DNA of 64,000 bases from contig NZ_CP113054.1 of assembly GCF_026625605.1 (NCBI RefSeq), positions 682,001 through 746,000 on the forward strand. The letters are read 5' to 3'. Shown in pieces: positions 34,258 through 42,603 of the stretch. This stretch comes from Luteolibacter sp. SL250 (GTDB lineage: Bacteria > Verrucomicrobiota > Verrucomicrobiia > Verrucomicrobiales > Akkermansiaceae). The stretch's first letter is position 1. The number at the start of each line of letters is the position of its first letter. The notes under the pieces were generated by a model. It ran no database searches and was not told where the DNA came from. It saw only the letters and a list, made by a program, of their open reading frames with translations. The translations under genes and the position numbers were made by a program.

Positions 34258-36543
34258 ATGAACATCCATCTCCTCATCATCTACGTGATCAGTCTCTGTC
34301 TCGCGGTCATGGCCCTGTCCGCCGAGCCGGTGAACCGGAGCGCGGCCTTCGATGCCCTGGGCCAGTTCACCGTCCAGGTGGATGTTCCCGCCGGTTCGCG
34401 CCACGCGGTGCTGGAAATCTCCGATGATCTCTCCGCCACCGCCACCTGGCGGCCGATGATCGCCGGTGCCATCGACGGGCGTGCGGCGCAGCTCATGTTC
34501 CGCCTCCCTCCGCAGCCCGGCGGGAAGGTCTTTGCCCGCGTGAAAACCGGGACCGCCACCGCACTGCCGTCCGTGGAGCTGTCCGGTGATGGTCTGTACT
34601 ACGTGACCTACGGGGACCGCATCAGCTCCCGGGCGAAGCTGGATTTCCTCACCGCGGCCTCCCCGAAGATGAAGGAGTGGCAGTCCCTGCCCATCGAACA
34701 ATGGCAGGCGAACGTGAGCGCATGGGCGATGCAAAGTCCGCTGGTGCAGTCCACGGAAATCATCCCGCCCGCCGACAATGTATCCGTGACTTTCACGGAC
34801 GGAACCAGCGCCACCCTGCTGGCCGCACCGCGCCGCTACAACGGGCCGTCGATCGAGACCGCAGCCACGATGACTCCGGGCCGAAGCATGCTTGCGTCCG
34901 GTGGTCCGGCAATGGCCATGGGAGCACCCGCCTACTCCCCGCGGGCCGCTGGGGAAACGACGGGACACAACCTGCCGTCCACGGACCATGCCATCACCGC
35001 ATTCTCCCTCGAAAGCACCTTTCCGAACTCCGCCCCCACCATCGCGGGTTGGCTTTCATCACGGAACTACAACGCGACGAATTACATGAGCACGACGGTC
35101 CAGCAGCTCCTCAACTGGTCCCGCGTGAAGCCCATCGCGGTGCTGTTCTGGCAGTCCCATGGCGTGCCGTACCGGAAAAAGGACGGCAGCATCGGCATCT
35201 CGCTCGTCACCTACCAACCGGCGACGGACGCGCTCAACGACGGGCCATTCAAGGCGATGATCGAGGACCGCGAACTCGTCTTCTCCGCGGATGCGGAGAA
35301 CAAGCCCTACTACTCCATCACCTCGGAGTTCGTGCGCAAGCGCCTGCGCTTCGCGGACAACTCGCTGGTCCTGATCGATGCCTGCTATGGGGGCGGCGAG
35401 GAACTGGCGCAGGGATTCATCGATGCCAATGCGGGTTCCTACGGTAGTTGGAGCTGGCTCTCCGGTCCCCAGAGCGGAACGCCTTTCCTGAAGATATTCG
35501 ACAGGCTGCTGGGCATGAATGAGGAGCCGCCGGTGTCCACGCCGAAGGAGCGGCCCTTCGCACTGGGCACCATCCGCTGGTGGATGAGCGCGTTCGAGTA
35601 CGACTACGACCCCAGCCCGAAGTTCCCCAAGCAGAACCACCCGAACGCGAAGCTACTGTGGAAGCACCACGAAACGAAGCCCGCCTACATCCTGCGCCCC
35701 GCCATCATGCGCGTGATCCACGAGGGCAAGGGATTGACCGAGCCATACACGAAATTCCTGATTGAAGGGGACTTCGGCGACGATCCGGGTGAGGCGCTGT
35801 ATGAGGTGCGCTGGGGAGGACAGAGGATGAATGTCGTCCGCTGGGAGCCATTCTCCGGCATCACCATCCGCATGCCGTCATCACCGCCCATTGGCAACAT
35901 CGAGGTGATCATGAAGAAGAACTTCACCACGCGCAGCAACGTGGTGCCCATCACGGAGTGGAGCGTTCCTTTCACCTATGAATTGAGATCCCATGGCGCG
36001 CTGACCGCGAAGCTGGAGATGAACGTGAAGTTCCGCGCGGACATCCGCGGCAGCCGGGGGAATCCGGAGATGCCCTTGCAGCATCTCCCCCGCATGTTCG
36101 CCAACATGGAGGACTGCCATGGCACGGTGTCCGCCACCGGCACCTACAAGCCGGATGCCTCCACCACATTCACATGGTCCGGTGGTTCCAACCTGTCCTC
36201 CGTGGATCCGGAGACGGAGGGCACCTACCTGCCGAAGCGCATCCGCAACCGCGGGATGATCGACTTCGGAACCGGCCGCATGACCCAGTTCCAGCTGACC
36301 GGGGACGGCACCTTCACGGAAACGGAGGTGCGCGTCCACCCGGACGGCACCAGCACCACCATCGTGCGGGAAAACGGCATCGCCTTCCCTGGGTTCTATC
36401 CATTGCCGGAAATGCCGGTGAACCCCGGCAATGCGGTCTTCCGCGGCAACACGCTCACCTGGATCGGCGGCAATGGCTCCGCGAGCCTGTCGTGGCCATC
36501 CGTCGCGCCCCGGATGGTGCCGGATGCGGACACGGAACGCTGA
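34258..36543 (+). CDS. Secreted caspase-fold (clan CD-like) cysteine-peptidase-like protein
   Basis: The ATG at 34258 gives 761 residues with a signal peptide (MNIHLLIIYVISLCLAVMALSA). The centre carries a caspase-like dyad: His301 in PIAVLFWQSHG and Cys376 in NSLVLIDACYGGGEEL, the H-G and D-A-C-x-G motifs of metacaspases, gingipains and CHAT proteases. The C-terminal ~300 residues look like beta-rich modules with no family match (TITIRMPSSPP-type loops; PDGTSTTIVRENG). Export, rather than the usual cytosolic location of bacterial caspases, suggests a gingipain-like extracellular role. The dyad match is by eye only. Confidence 0.62.
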   Translation: MNIHLLIIYVISLCLAVMALSAEPVNRSAAFDALGQFTVQVDVPAGSRHAVLEISDDLSATATWRPMIAGAIDGRAAQLMFRLPPQPGGKVFARVKTGTATALPSVELSGDGLYYVTYGDRISSRAKLDFLTAASPKMKEWQSLPIEQWQANVSAWAMQSPLVQSTEIIPPADNVSVTFTDGTSATLLAAPRRYNGPSIETAATMTPGRSMLASGGPAMAMGAPAYSPRAAGETTGHNLPSTDHAITAFSLESTFPNSAPTIAGWLSSRNYNATNYMSTTVQQLLNWSRVKPIAVLFWQSHGVPYRKKDGSIGISLVTYQPATDALNDGPFKAMIEDRELVFSADAENKPYYSITSEFVRKRLRFADNSLVLIDACYGGGEELAQGFIDANAGSYGSWSWLSGPQSGTPFLKIFDRLLGMNEEPPVSTPKERPFALGTIRWWMSAFEYDYDPSPKFPKQNHPNAKLLWKHHETKPAYILRPAIMRVIHEGKGLTEPYTKFLIEGDFGDDPGEALYEVRWGGQRMNVVRWEPFSGITIRMPSSPPIGNIEVIMKKNFTTRSNVVPITEWSVPFTYELRSHGALTAKLEMNVKFRADIRGSRGNPEMPLQHLPRMFANMEDCHGTVSATGTYKPDASTTFTWSGGSNLSSVDPETEGTYLPKRIRNRGMIDFGTGRMTQFQLTGDGTFTETEVRVHPDGTSTTIVRENGIAFPGFYPLPEMPVNPGNAVFRGNTLTWIGGNGSASLSWPSVAPRMVPDADTER

Positions 36544-36693
36544 ACATGGCTCTTCCGTCCCATCGACGGCGGCCGTGGATGACGGCAGGATCCGGAGATG
36601 CGGATGCTACTGCGAACCTCGTATCAAAGCCGATCCACGCGCCGCTTTTTCCCGATTTCCCATCCCGGACGTTACCACCAACCCCTGATTGCA

Positions 36694-37164
36694 ATGACCA
36701 CCACCATGCCCACAGCACCACTGGAAACCATCCTCCGCGATCCCGAACGTGACGCCCGGTTCATCGGGGCATTCGGCGGCCGGATCAGCTTCTTCCTCAC
36801 CGGCCGCCAGTCGAATGGCTGGCTCACCGGGGCGCACTACATCGCTCCACCGGACAACGGGCCCCCCGTCCACATCCACCGGAACGAGGATGAGCTGCTC
36901 ATCGTCATCGAAGGCCGCTTCGCATTCTTCGCCGATGGCGTGTGGAGCGAGGGTGGCCCCGGCACCACCGTCTTCCTGCCCCGTGGCAAGCCGCATGCCT
37001 TCCGCAACATCGGAGACACGGACGGCAAGCTCTATGTCTTCGCCAATCCCCCGGGGCTGGAGACATTCTTCCCGGAATGTGAAGCGCCGTTCGACCTGCC
37101 GGATGGTCCGGACATGGACACCGTGATCGGAATCGCCGCCCGCCATGGCATCGAAATGGTCTGA
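36694..37164 (+). CDS. Cupin-domain protein
   Basis: From the ATG at 36694 it has 156 residues. The double-stranded beta-helix shows cupin motif 1 in GPPVHIHRNEDELLIVIEG (His, His, Glu ligands) and motif 2 in PRGKPHAFRNIGD (His). LTGRQSNGWLTGAHYIAPP precedes motif 1. Single cupins of this type bind a metal and are enzymes or sensors of many kinds; no substrate can be named. It lies between the caspase-like gene and the first 46-aa microprotein. Confidence 0.8.
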   Translation: MTTTMPTAPLETILRDPERDARFIGAFGGRISFFLTGRQSNGWLTGAHYIAPPDNGPPVHIHRNEDELLIVIEGRFAFFADGVWSEGGPGTTVFLPRGKPHAFRNIGDTDGKLYVFANPPGLETFFPECEAPFDLPDGPDMDTVIGIAARHGIEMV

Positions 37165-37217
37165 GAATTGCCGGCGGCGTCCGTCGACCTGATGGCCGCC
37201 GCCAACTCCTTGCTGTC

Positions 37218-37358
37218 ATGAAATTCGCCACCTTGGTCCTGTCTGCCGCCGTCTGCCTTGCCGGGCTGGCCTGGTATCTGGCGAACCGGAGGCCGATCGA
37301 GCTGCCTCCAGGTGTCGCGGCCAGGCACGAGCGGTCATGGCTGATCTCGTCGAAATGA
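37218..37358 (+). CDS. 46-aa single-TM microprotein A
   Basis: A short frame with an N-terminal hydrophobic helix (FATLVLSAAVCLAGLAWYL), basic NRR, then RPIELPPGVAARHERS and a terminal SSK. The microprotein at 41887 has the same length and aligns without gaps at 21 of 46 positions, including PIELPPG, the His four residues later and the final Lys. That conservation is the evidence it is real. Expected topology is a membrane anchor with a short exposed tail. Function is unknown; the two paralogues flank the PadR/membrane-protein/VIT module. Confidence 0.72.
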   Translation: MKFATLVLSAAVCLAGLAWYLANRRPIELPPGVAARHERSWLISSK

Positions 37359-37587
37359 CGGATATGGGCTGAACCTTGGAGATCTCCGCCGGTCGGCGGT
37401 GGCGGATCATACCCGGATGCGGTCGCATCCGGCTCGGTGGGATTGAATCTGAGGCGGTTGGACCGGCTCCGACCGTCACAGTGGGAAATCTTCAATATAG
37501 CGCGTGGTGCATCATAACTGCGCATTTTTGATTTGCATTTCCGGTGATAAATTATTAACAATTACTGATCTTTGTCCCGTCCAGCCC

Positions 37588-38118
37588 ATGAATATTTCCC
37601 GTCCACTGCTGCTTGTTTCAGGCACCTTGATCTCGTTGATCGCCCATGGCGTAGCGGTTTTGGGGGAAGCGGCACGGAATGCGGAGGGACTCGGATTCAG
37701 CGAGCGGTTCGGGATCGGGCGGTTGGCCGCAGGGCTGGGGAAACTGACCTTCAGGCAGCTCAAGGATATCCAGTTCGAGGTTTGGGAATTCCTTTCCTTC
37801 GGAGGCATGGTGGCCGTGATGGCGGCGGCACTTGCAGGCATGGACAGAGGCTCCCGATGGCTTCCGGTGGGGTACCTTTCCCTGCTGGTGGTTCTTGGAG
37901 GGTGGAAGGCGCTTCTGATGGTCTTCTATGCCCCGATATTCCTCTTCAAGCTCGTCTTCGAGCCTCTGCCGATGGACGGAGAGTTTTTCGCCGATTCCAC
38001 TGCCCGCTATATGGGAGCGGGTGTCTGGTTGCTGGTGTTGTCCGTCTGGGCGCTGTCCGGCTTCATCAAGTGGCGTCCGAAATGGCTGATGCCCCCGCGG
38101 GTGCGTCACATCATCTGA
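37588..38118 (+). CDS. Four-TM membrane protein, paralogue 1
   Basis: The 176-residue protein has four hydrophobic segments: PLLLVSGTLISLIAHGVAVL, FLSFGGMVAVMAAALAG, LPVGYLSLLVVLGGWKALLMVFYAPIFLF and GAGVWLLVLSVWALSGF. It is clearly paralogous to the next gene: both share GEAARNAxGLGFxERFG near the N-terminus and FEPLPMDGEFFADSTARYMGAGVWLL near the C-terminus. No family is recognised. The shared acidic EFF(A)-R-Y-M motif between TM3 and TM4 could be a functional site. Transcribed in the same direction as the PadR and VIT genes. Confidence 0.72.
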   Translation: MNISRPLLLVSGTLISLIAHGVAVLGEAARNAEGLGFSERFGIGRLAAGLGKLTFRQLKDIQFEVWEFLSFGGMVAVMAAALAGMDRGSRWLPVGYLSLLVVLGGWKALLMVFYAPIFLFKLVFEPLPMDGEFFADSTARYMGAGVWLLVLSVWALSGFIKWRPKWLMPPRVRHII

Positions 38119-38275
38119 GAGGGATCGGCGCGGGGCAGAGGTGGGGTGCAGGCGTGAAGGATCCTCCCAGAGGCTCATGATGCGGGCTGCCGCAGCTTGA
38201 AAATAGCTCATTCCAAAATCTTCTTGCCACTACATTGCATAAAAAGGTAGTGATTCATACAGCTTACCAAGCTGA

Positions 38276-38806
38276 ATGATGAAAACGTCCCGTTCCATGC
38301 TTCTGTCCGTCAGCGTTCTTTCGCTGGCGGCCTATGCGCTGGGGCTTTGGAGCGAGGCCGCCAGGAATGCGGCGGGCCTTGGTTTCAACGAGCGGTTCGG
38401 TGTCGCGCGTCTGGCAGAGGGGTTCGGGAAGGTGGGCCTGGGCGATCTCCCGTGGTCAGGAATGGATCCTTGGGAGTATTTCGCCGTCGCGGGGATGTTC
38501 GCCGCATTGGTCGCCGGAATCTCCGAGCTGAAGCGGATCCCCGGCTGGTTGCCTCCTGCCTATCTCACCACGCTCGTTGCCATGGGCGGCTGGGTGGGTC
38601 TCTGGCTGGCCATCTACATCCCTTGGTTCATCTGGTGCCTGGCAACGGACCCGTTGCCGATGGACGGCGAGTTTTTCGCGGAGGATCTGGCCCGCTACAT
38701 GTCCGCGGGCGTCTGGCTGCTTTTCCTGCTGATCCTCTCCATCATGGCATTCATCAAATGGCTCTCCGGGAAGAAGGGGGAAACGAACAACCGGAACCAT
38801 GCCTGA
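38276..38806 (+). CDS. Four-TM membrane protein, paralogue 2
   Basis: The 176-residue protein (or 175 from the adjacent ATG at 38279) is a tandem paralogue of the preceding gene. It keeps EAARNAAGLGFNERFG, LPMDGEFFAEDLARYMSAGVWLL and the four membrane segments, while the first loop differs (LPWSGMDPWEYF). Its end overlaps the PadR start by eight bases, tying it to the regulator and the VIT protein in one operon. A short repeat, CACTAC ... GTAGTG (38228-38252), lies just upstream. Function unknown. Confidence 0.75.
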   Translation: MMKTSRSMLLSVSVLSLAAYALGLWSEAARNAAGLGFNERFGVARLAEGFGKVGLGDLPWSGMDPWEYFAVAGMFAALVAGISELKRIPGWLPPAYLTTLVAMGGWVGLWLAIYIPWFIWCLATDPLPMDGEFFAEDLARYMSAGVWLLFLLILSIMAFIKWLSGKKGETNNRNHA

Positions 38807-39206
38807 CACCCCTCCATCATCAGGCACCCCGGGCGAGACCTTCGACAACTGGACCATCCAGATGCGGAAGGGCGTTCTGGATCTCTGCATCCTCAAGGCG
38901 CTCTCCGGACGGGAGTGGTACGGCTACGCGCTGGTGAAGGCGCTGGTGGCCGTTCCCGGCATTGGTGTTGCGGAAGGGTCGATCTATCCGTTGCTTTCCC
39001 GGCTGAAGAAACAGGGACTGGTCACCACCCGGCTGGAAGAGTCCAGCGAAGGCCCCGCGCGGAAATACTACCTGGCCACCGCTGCGGGCCGCGCCCTCGC
39101 CCAGGAGATGGACGTCTATTTCGGACAGATGAGCCGCAGCGTCGCGGATCTTGGAAATTTCACGAATCCTTCATCAGGGATTCCCGGCAACGGACAAGCA
39201 TCCTGA
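38799..39206 (+). CDS. PadR-family transcriptional regulator
   Basis: The 135-residue protein has the PadR winged helix: QMRKGVLDLCILKALSGREWYGYALVKAL, VAEGSIYPLLSRLKKQGLVTTRLEES and GPARKYYLATAAGRALAQEM. Members usually repress membrane-transport or stress genes next to them. It overlaps the preceding membrane-protein gene and is 22 bases from the VIT protein, so it probably controls this operon. The N-terminal 20 residues are Pro/Ser/Thr-rich and unstructured. Confidence 0.93.
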   Translation: MPDTPPSSGTPGETFDNWTIQMRKGVLDLCILKALSGREWYGYALVKALVAVPGIGVAEGSIYPLLSRLKKQGLVTTRLEESSEGPARKYYLATAAGRALAQEMDVYFGQMSRSVADLGNFTNPSSGIPGNGQAS

Positions 39207-39228
39207 GAAACCCACGCCCCGAACACCC

Positions 39229-41793
39229 ATGAAACAGTGGACCCCACAAGCGGAACAACGGTTGAGCGAATACCTCGTGGAGCGCGCCCGGCGCGAGCAT
39301 CTGGAGGGTGAGGACGCCGCGGAGCTGAAGGATGATTTGCGCCGCCATGTCTTCGAGGAGGCGGAAAAGGAATCTGCGGAGATGATCGGCCTCATGCACC
39401 TGGAGACCATCCTCGGGGCCATGGATGCGGGCTACCGGCCTGCTCCGGAGACAGTGTCCCGGCCGGCGGAGAAGCCGCAGGGCAGTTTCTTTGTTTGGGC
39501 GTTCGGTGTGGTCGCTCCCTTGCTGATCCTCCTGCTGGAGGTATTCACGGCCCTGTGCGGTTCGGTCCTGTTCGATCCCATCCCGACCGTGTGGCATATC
39601 CTGCTGGTCGCCTCCGTTCCCGCGCTGAACGCGTGGTTGCTGAAGGGAGCTCCGAAGGCGAAGGACGTGAAATGGAAAGGCGTGGCCGCGGGAGTGGCGA
39701 TGATGGCTTCCGGGTTCTACGCTCTGCTCTTCATCCCGGTCATCCATTGGTCCTTGCTGGGGCTGCTGTGGTTCGGTTTCGGCATGATCCCGCTCACCCC
39801 CGTGCTGGCGGGCTTCGCTTCGTGGCGCATCTCGCGGAGGGTGAAGGACTCCTCGCCGGTTCTGGCGCGATTCCGGAGTGGATGGAGGATCGGGGCGGCA
39901 TTTACCTTGGCCGTCATCTGCCTGCTGGAGGTCCCCGCGGCATGGACACGGGTGAATCTGAACAGCGCCGCCTCCGCCGCCGGGAATGAGGCTGCGGTCG
40001 CCCGCCTTCGTGCCTTCCACTCGGAGCGGACCTTGCTCAAGGCTTGCTACGAGGTGGGCCGTAGCTCGGACCTCGCCACCGACATCGTCGGCTGGATGTC
40101 GGTCTGCGTGCGGTCGGGTGGCTTCCTGTTCGGCAACGCGATGACCCCGGGGAATGATCCCGGGAAAACCCGCGGGATCTACTTCCGCGTGACCGGCAGG
40201 CCGTTCAATTCCGTGAAGCCTCCGGAAAGGGGCGGGCGCGCCCTGCTGGGCCTGCAGGATCCGATGGCGCAGTTCGAGTTCGACGAACATCTCGGCGGGG
40301 ATGAAGTCGCCGTCCGCCTGAAGCATCTGGACCTGAAGGAATCCAGGTTCGACGGGCACATCGACTCCGTCTCGGAAATCGGCTACGGCGAATGGACGAT
40401 GGTGTTCCACAATGGCGCCCGCAACGCGCAGGAGGCCCGTTGCCAGATCCGCTTGCCGGAGGGCGGCCGTGTTTCGCGCCTGACGCTGTGGGTGAATGGA
40501 GAGCCGCGGGAAGCCGCGTTCAGCACCGTCTCCAAGGTGAAAGCCGCCTACAAGGAGATCGCGGTGGTGCAGCGGCGGGATCCGGTGCTGGTCACCATGG
40601 TCGGTCCGGACACGGTGCTGGTGCAGTGTTTCCCCGTTCCTGCGCGGGGCGACATGAAGATCAGGTTGGGAATCACCGCTCCGCTGCAGGACGGGGCCTG
40701 GGATCTGCCACGGATCGTCGAGAGGAACTTCGGCACTGTTCCGAAGCTGGAGCATGCCGTGTGGCTGCAGGGAGACCGTGATTTCCGCCTGTCAGGAGGA
40801 AAGGGGTTGGCCTCGCAGCGGGATGGGGAGGGCAGGTCCCTCTCCGCGGCGCTGCCGGTTTCCGCGGCGATGGCGGACGGACCCGTGGTGCGGCTGGATG
40901 CCTATGAACCTGTCCCGCTGGTGTGGTGTGAGGATCGCTTCGCAGCCAGCGGTGAACGCTTCCTCATCCGTGAACCGCGGCTGATGAAAACGGACCCTTC
41001 CGGAAAGGTGGTATTGGTCATCGACGGCTCGCAGCCCATGGCGCCGTTCAAGGAAATGATCATCCGGGCGATGGGCGGGAGTATCGTGGCCATTCTGGCG
41101 GACGACTCCGCGAAGCGGATCACCGCGGAGGATCTGCGGAAATACACCTTCTCCGGGGGGCGTGACAACGAAGCCGCGCTGCTCGACGCCATCCGCGTTT
41201 CGCGTGAGGAAGGTGGCGCCCCGATTGTCTGGATCCACGGTCCGCAGGCGGTCGGTGTCTCGAATTCCGAGCGGCTTTCCCAGATGCTGGAGCGGGGCTC
41301 CGTCCGCCCCGTCATCCATACCATTGAGGCCGTGCCCGGGCCGAACCGGCTGGCGGAGGCGATGTACCGGTCCGCTCGCCAGATCCGCGGGCCAAGGTTG
41401 ACTGACGGGGAATCGCTCAAGGGATACCTCACGGGATTGCTCGAGGGAACGGAGTCGACGGGATGGACCTGGCGGAGGTCCGCCACGGCGGATGGTCTGG
41501 TCAGCGGGGAAGTATGGGACCAGCTTGCCAGATCATGGGCCATCGGCGCGGCGGAGGGGGCGCCGGGAATCCAGGTGCCGGAGGAGCAACGCTCCGCGCT
41601 GGCGGCGCGCTACCAGCTCGTGACGCCGGTATCAGGAGCGGTGGTGCTGGAGACGGACGACCAGTATGCACGGCACGGCCTCACCCCCACAGGAACGGAT
41701 GCGGCTCCGCAGATGCCGACCGTGCCGGAGCCATCCAGTGCCCTTCTTTTCCTGCTCACCACAGGTCTCGCGTTGTTCGTCAGGAGGAGATAG
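39229..41793 (+). CDS. HAAS-like/VIT/VWA membrane protein with PEP-CTERM signal
   Basis: From the ATG at 39229 it has 854 residues. An N-terminal helical region (MKQWTPQAEQRLSEYLVERAR... about 1-80) resembles the HAAS/permease-prefix domains that accompany PadR regulators. Then come five or so membrane segments (FVWAFGVVAPLLILLLEVF; WHILLVASVPALNAWLL). A VIT domain follows (VSRLTLWVNGEPREAAFSTVSKVKAAYKEI, RRDPVLVTMV, CFPVPARGDMKI), then a VWA-like domain with the metal-site motif VIDGSQPM. The end, VPEPSSALLFLLTTGLALFVRRR-type, is a PEP-CTERM signal. VIT proteins with this signal belong to exosortase-linked surface systems. Confidence 0.8.
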   Translation: MKQWTPQAEQRLSEYLVERARREHLEGEDAAELKDDLRRHVFEEAEKESAEMIGLMHLETILGAMDAGYRPAPETVSRPAEKPQGSFFVWAFGVVAPLLILLLEVFTALCGSVLFDPIPTVWHILLVASVPALNAWLLKGAPKAKDVKWKGVAAGVAMMASGFYALLFIPVIHWSLLGLLWFGFGMIPLTPVLAGFASWRISRRVKDSSPVLARFRSGWRIGAAFTLAVICLLEVPAAWTRVNLNSAASAAGNEAAVARLRAFHSERTLLKACYEVGRSSDLATDIVGWMSVCVRSGGFLFGNAMTPGNDPGKTRGIYFRVTGRPFNSVKPPERGGRALLGLQDPMAQFEFDEHLGGDEVAVRLKHLDLKESRFDGHIDSVSEIGYGEWTMVFHNGARNAQEARCQIRLPEGGRVSRLTLWVNGEPREAAFSTVSKVKAAYKEIAVVQRRDPVLVTMVGPDTVLVQCFPVPARGDMKIRLGITAPLQDGAWDLPRIVERNFGTVPKLEHAVWLQGDRDFRLSGGKGLASQRDGEGRSLSAALPVSAAMADGPVVRLDAYEPVPLVWCEDRFAASGERFLIREPRLMKTDPSGKVVLVIDGSQPMAPFKEMIIRAMGGSIVAILADDSAKRITAEDLRKYTFSGGRDNEAALLDAIRVSREEGGAPIVWIHGPQAVGVSNSERLSQMLERGSVRPVIHTIEAVPGPNRLAEAMYRSARQIRGPRLTDGESLKGYLTGLLEGTESTGWTWRRSATADGLVSGEVWDQLARSWAIGAAEGAPGIQVPEEQRSALAARYQLVTPVSGAVVLETDDQYARHGLTPTGTDAAPQMPTVPEPSSALLFLLTTGLALFVRRR

Positions 41794-41886
41794 GGGGACG
41801 CCAAGGGCTATCTAAGAAAACCCGTGGGGATTCGTTTGAATAAACACACGGAGAATCCGTCTGAAAGAAAGCAGCCCCCGACCGTC

Positions 41887-42027
41887 ATGAGATTCGCGAT
41901 TCCATTCATCCTTTCCGCCGTGGCCCTTGGTGCGCTTGCATGCTACTTCGGGAAGCTCAATCCCATCGAGTTGCCGCCCGGGATGGCGGAGAAGCACCGG
42001 ACGTCGGAGATCCTCTCGGCGAAGTGA
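41887..42027 (+). CDS. 46-aa single-TM microprotein B
   Basis: The second microprotein: a hydrophobic helix (FAIPFILSAVALGALACYF), GK, then LNPIELPPGMAEKHRTSEILSAK. It aligns end to end with the one at 37218. A longer start at 41824 is less likely because the paralogue lacks that extension. It ends the module that begins at 37218 and lies 93 bases after the VIT gene on the same strand. Function unknown. Confidence 0.75.
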   Translation: MRFAIPFILSAVALGALACYFGKLNPIELPPGMAEKHRTSEILSAK

Positions 42028-42090
42028 GCGGTGCGCCGTCCTTCATCATTTGAAATCACCCCTTCGTGCGGTTAGCGTCAGCCATCCTCC

Positions 42091-42534
42091 ATGGCCGACG
42101 TCTTCACACCCGAGAAGCGCTCCTACGTGATGTCCCGCATCCGCGGCGGCAACACAAAGCCGGAGCTGGCGTTGAGGTCCATGCTCCACCGCATGGGATA
42201 CCGCTTCACCGTGAACGGCCCGAAAAACAGAACCCTCCCCGGGCGGCCGGACGTTGTCCTGCCGAAGCACCGCACCGTCATCTTCGTCCACGGTTGCTTC
42301 TGGCATGGCCATGAACACTGCCCGGACTTCCGCATCCCGTCCACCCGCACCGACTGGTGGATCAACAAGATCGAGGGCAACCGCGCCCGCGACCTCCGCG
42401 CGGAAAATGCCCTGCGTTCACTGGGCTGGCATGTCGTGACCATCTGGGCGTGCGCCCTCAAGAATTCGAAGGCGAGGTTGTGGCTGGAGCCGAGGCTGGG
42501 AAAGCTGCTCGGACAGCCAGCCACCGTCCGGTGA
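42091..42534 (+). CDS. vsr: Very short patch repair endonuclease Vsr
   Basis: The 147-residue endonuclease of DNA mismatch repair nicks next to T:G mismatches made by deamination of 5-methylcytosine. It begins ADVFTPEKRSYVMSRIRGGNTKPEL, the family signature, and has Asp54 in GRPDVVLPKHRTVIFVHGCFWHGHEHC, with active-site His72 and the Cys/His zinc ligands. Length is normal. Vsr usually sits with a cytosine-5 methyltransferase, but none is in this window, so it is an orphan here. Confidence 0.95.
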   Translation: MADVFTPEKRSYVMSRIRGGNTKPELALRSMLHRMGYRFTVNGPKNRTLPGRPDVVLPKHRTVIFVHGCFWHGHEHCPDFRIPSTRTDWWINKIEGNRARDLRAENALRSLGWHVVTIWACALKNSKARLWLEPRLGKLLGQPATVR

Positions 42535-42559
42535 AGGCACGGGCCGGTTGCCGGAACGG

Positions 42560-42580
42560 AGCGCGGACTTCAGTCCGCTT
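42560..42580. repeat. REP-like palindrome
   Basis: GCGGACT (42563-42569) and AGTCCGC (42572-42578) pair across two bases. It lies between vsr and the convergent choice-of-anchor gene, resembles dispersed verrucomicrobial palindromes, and has no T tract. Confidence 0.5.
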
Positions 42581-42603
42581 GGTTTCGCAAAGGTCCGGTT
42601 GGT

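Noticed and set aside
38224-38252. Promoter for membrane paralogue 2 (TTGCCA box)
   Set aside because: No convincing -10 box at a suitable distance.
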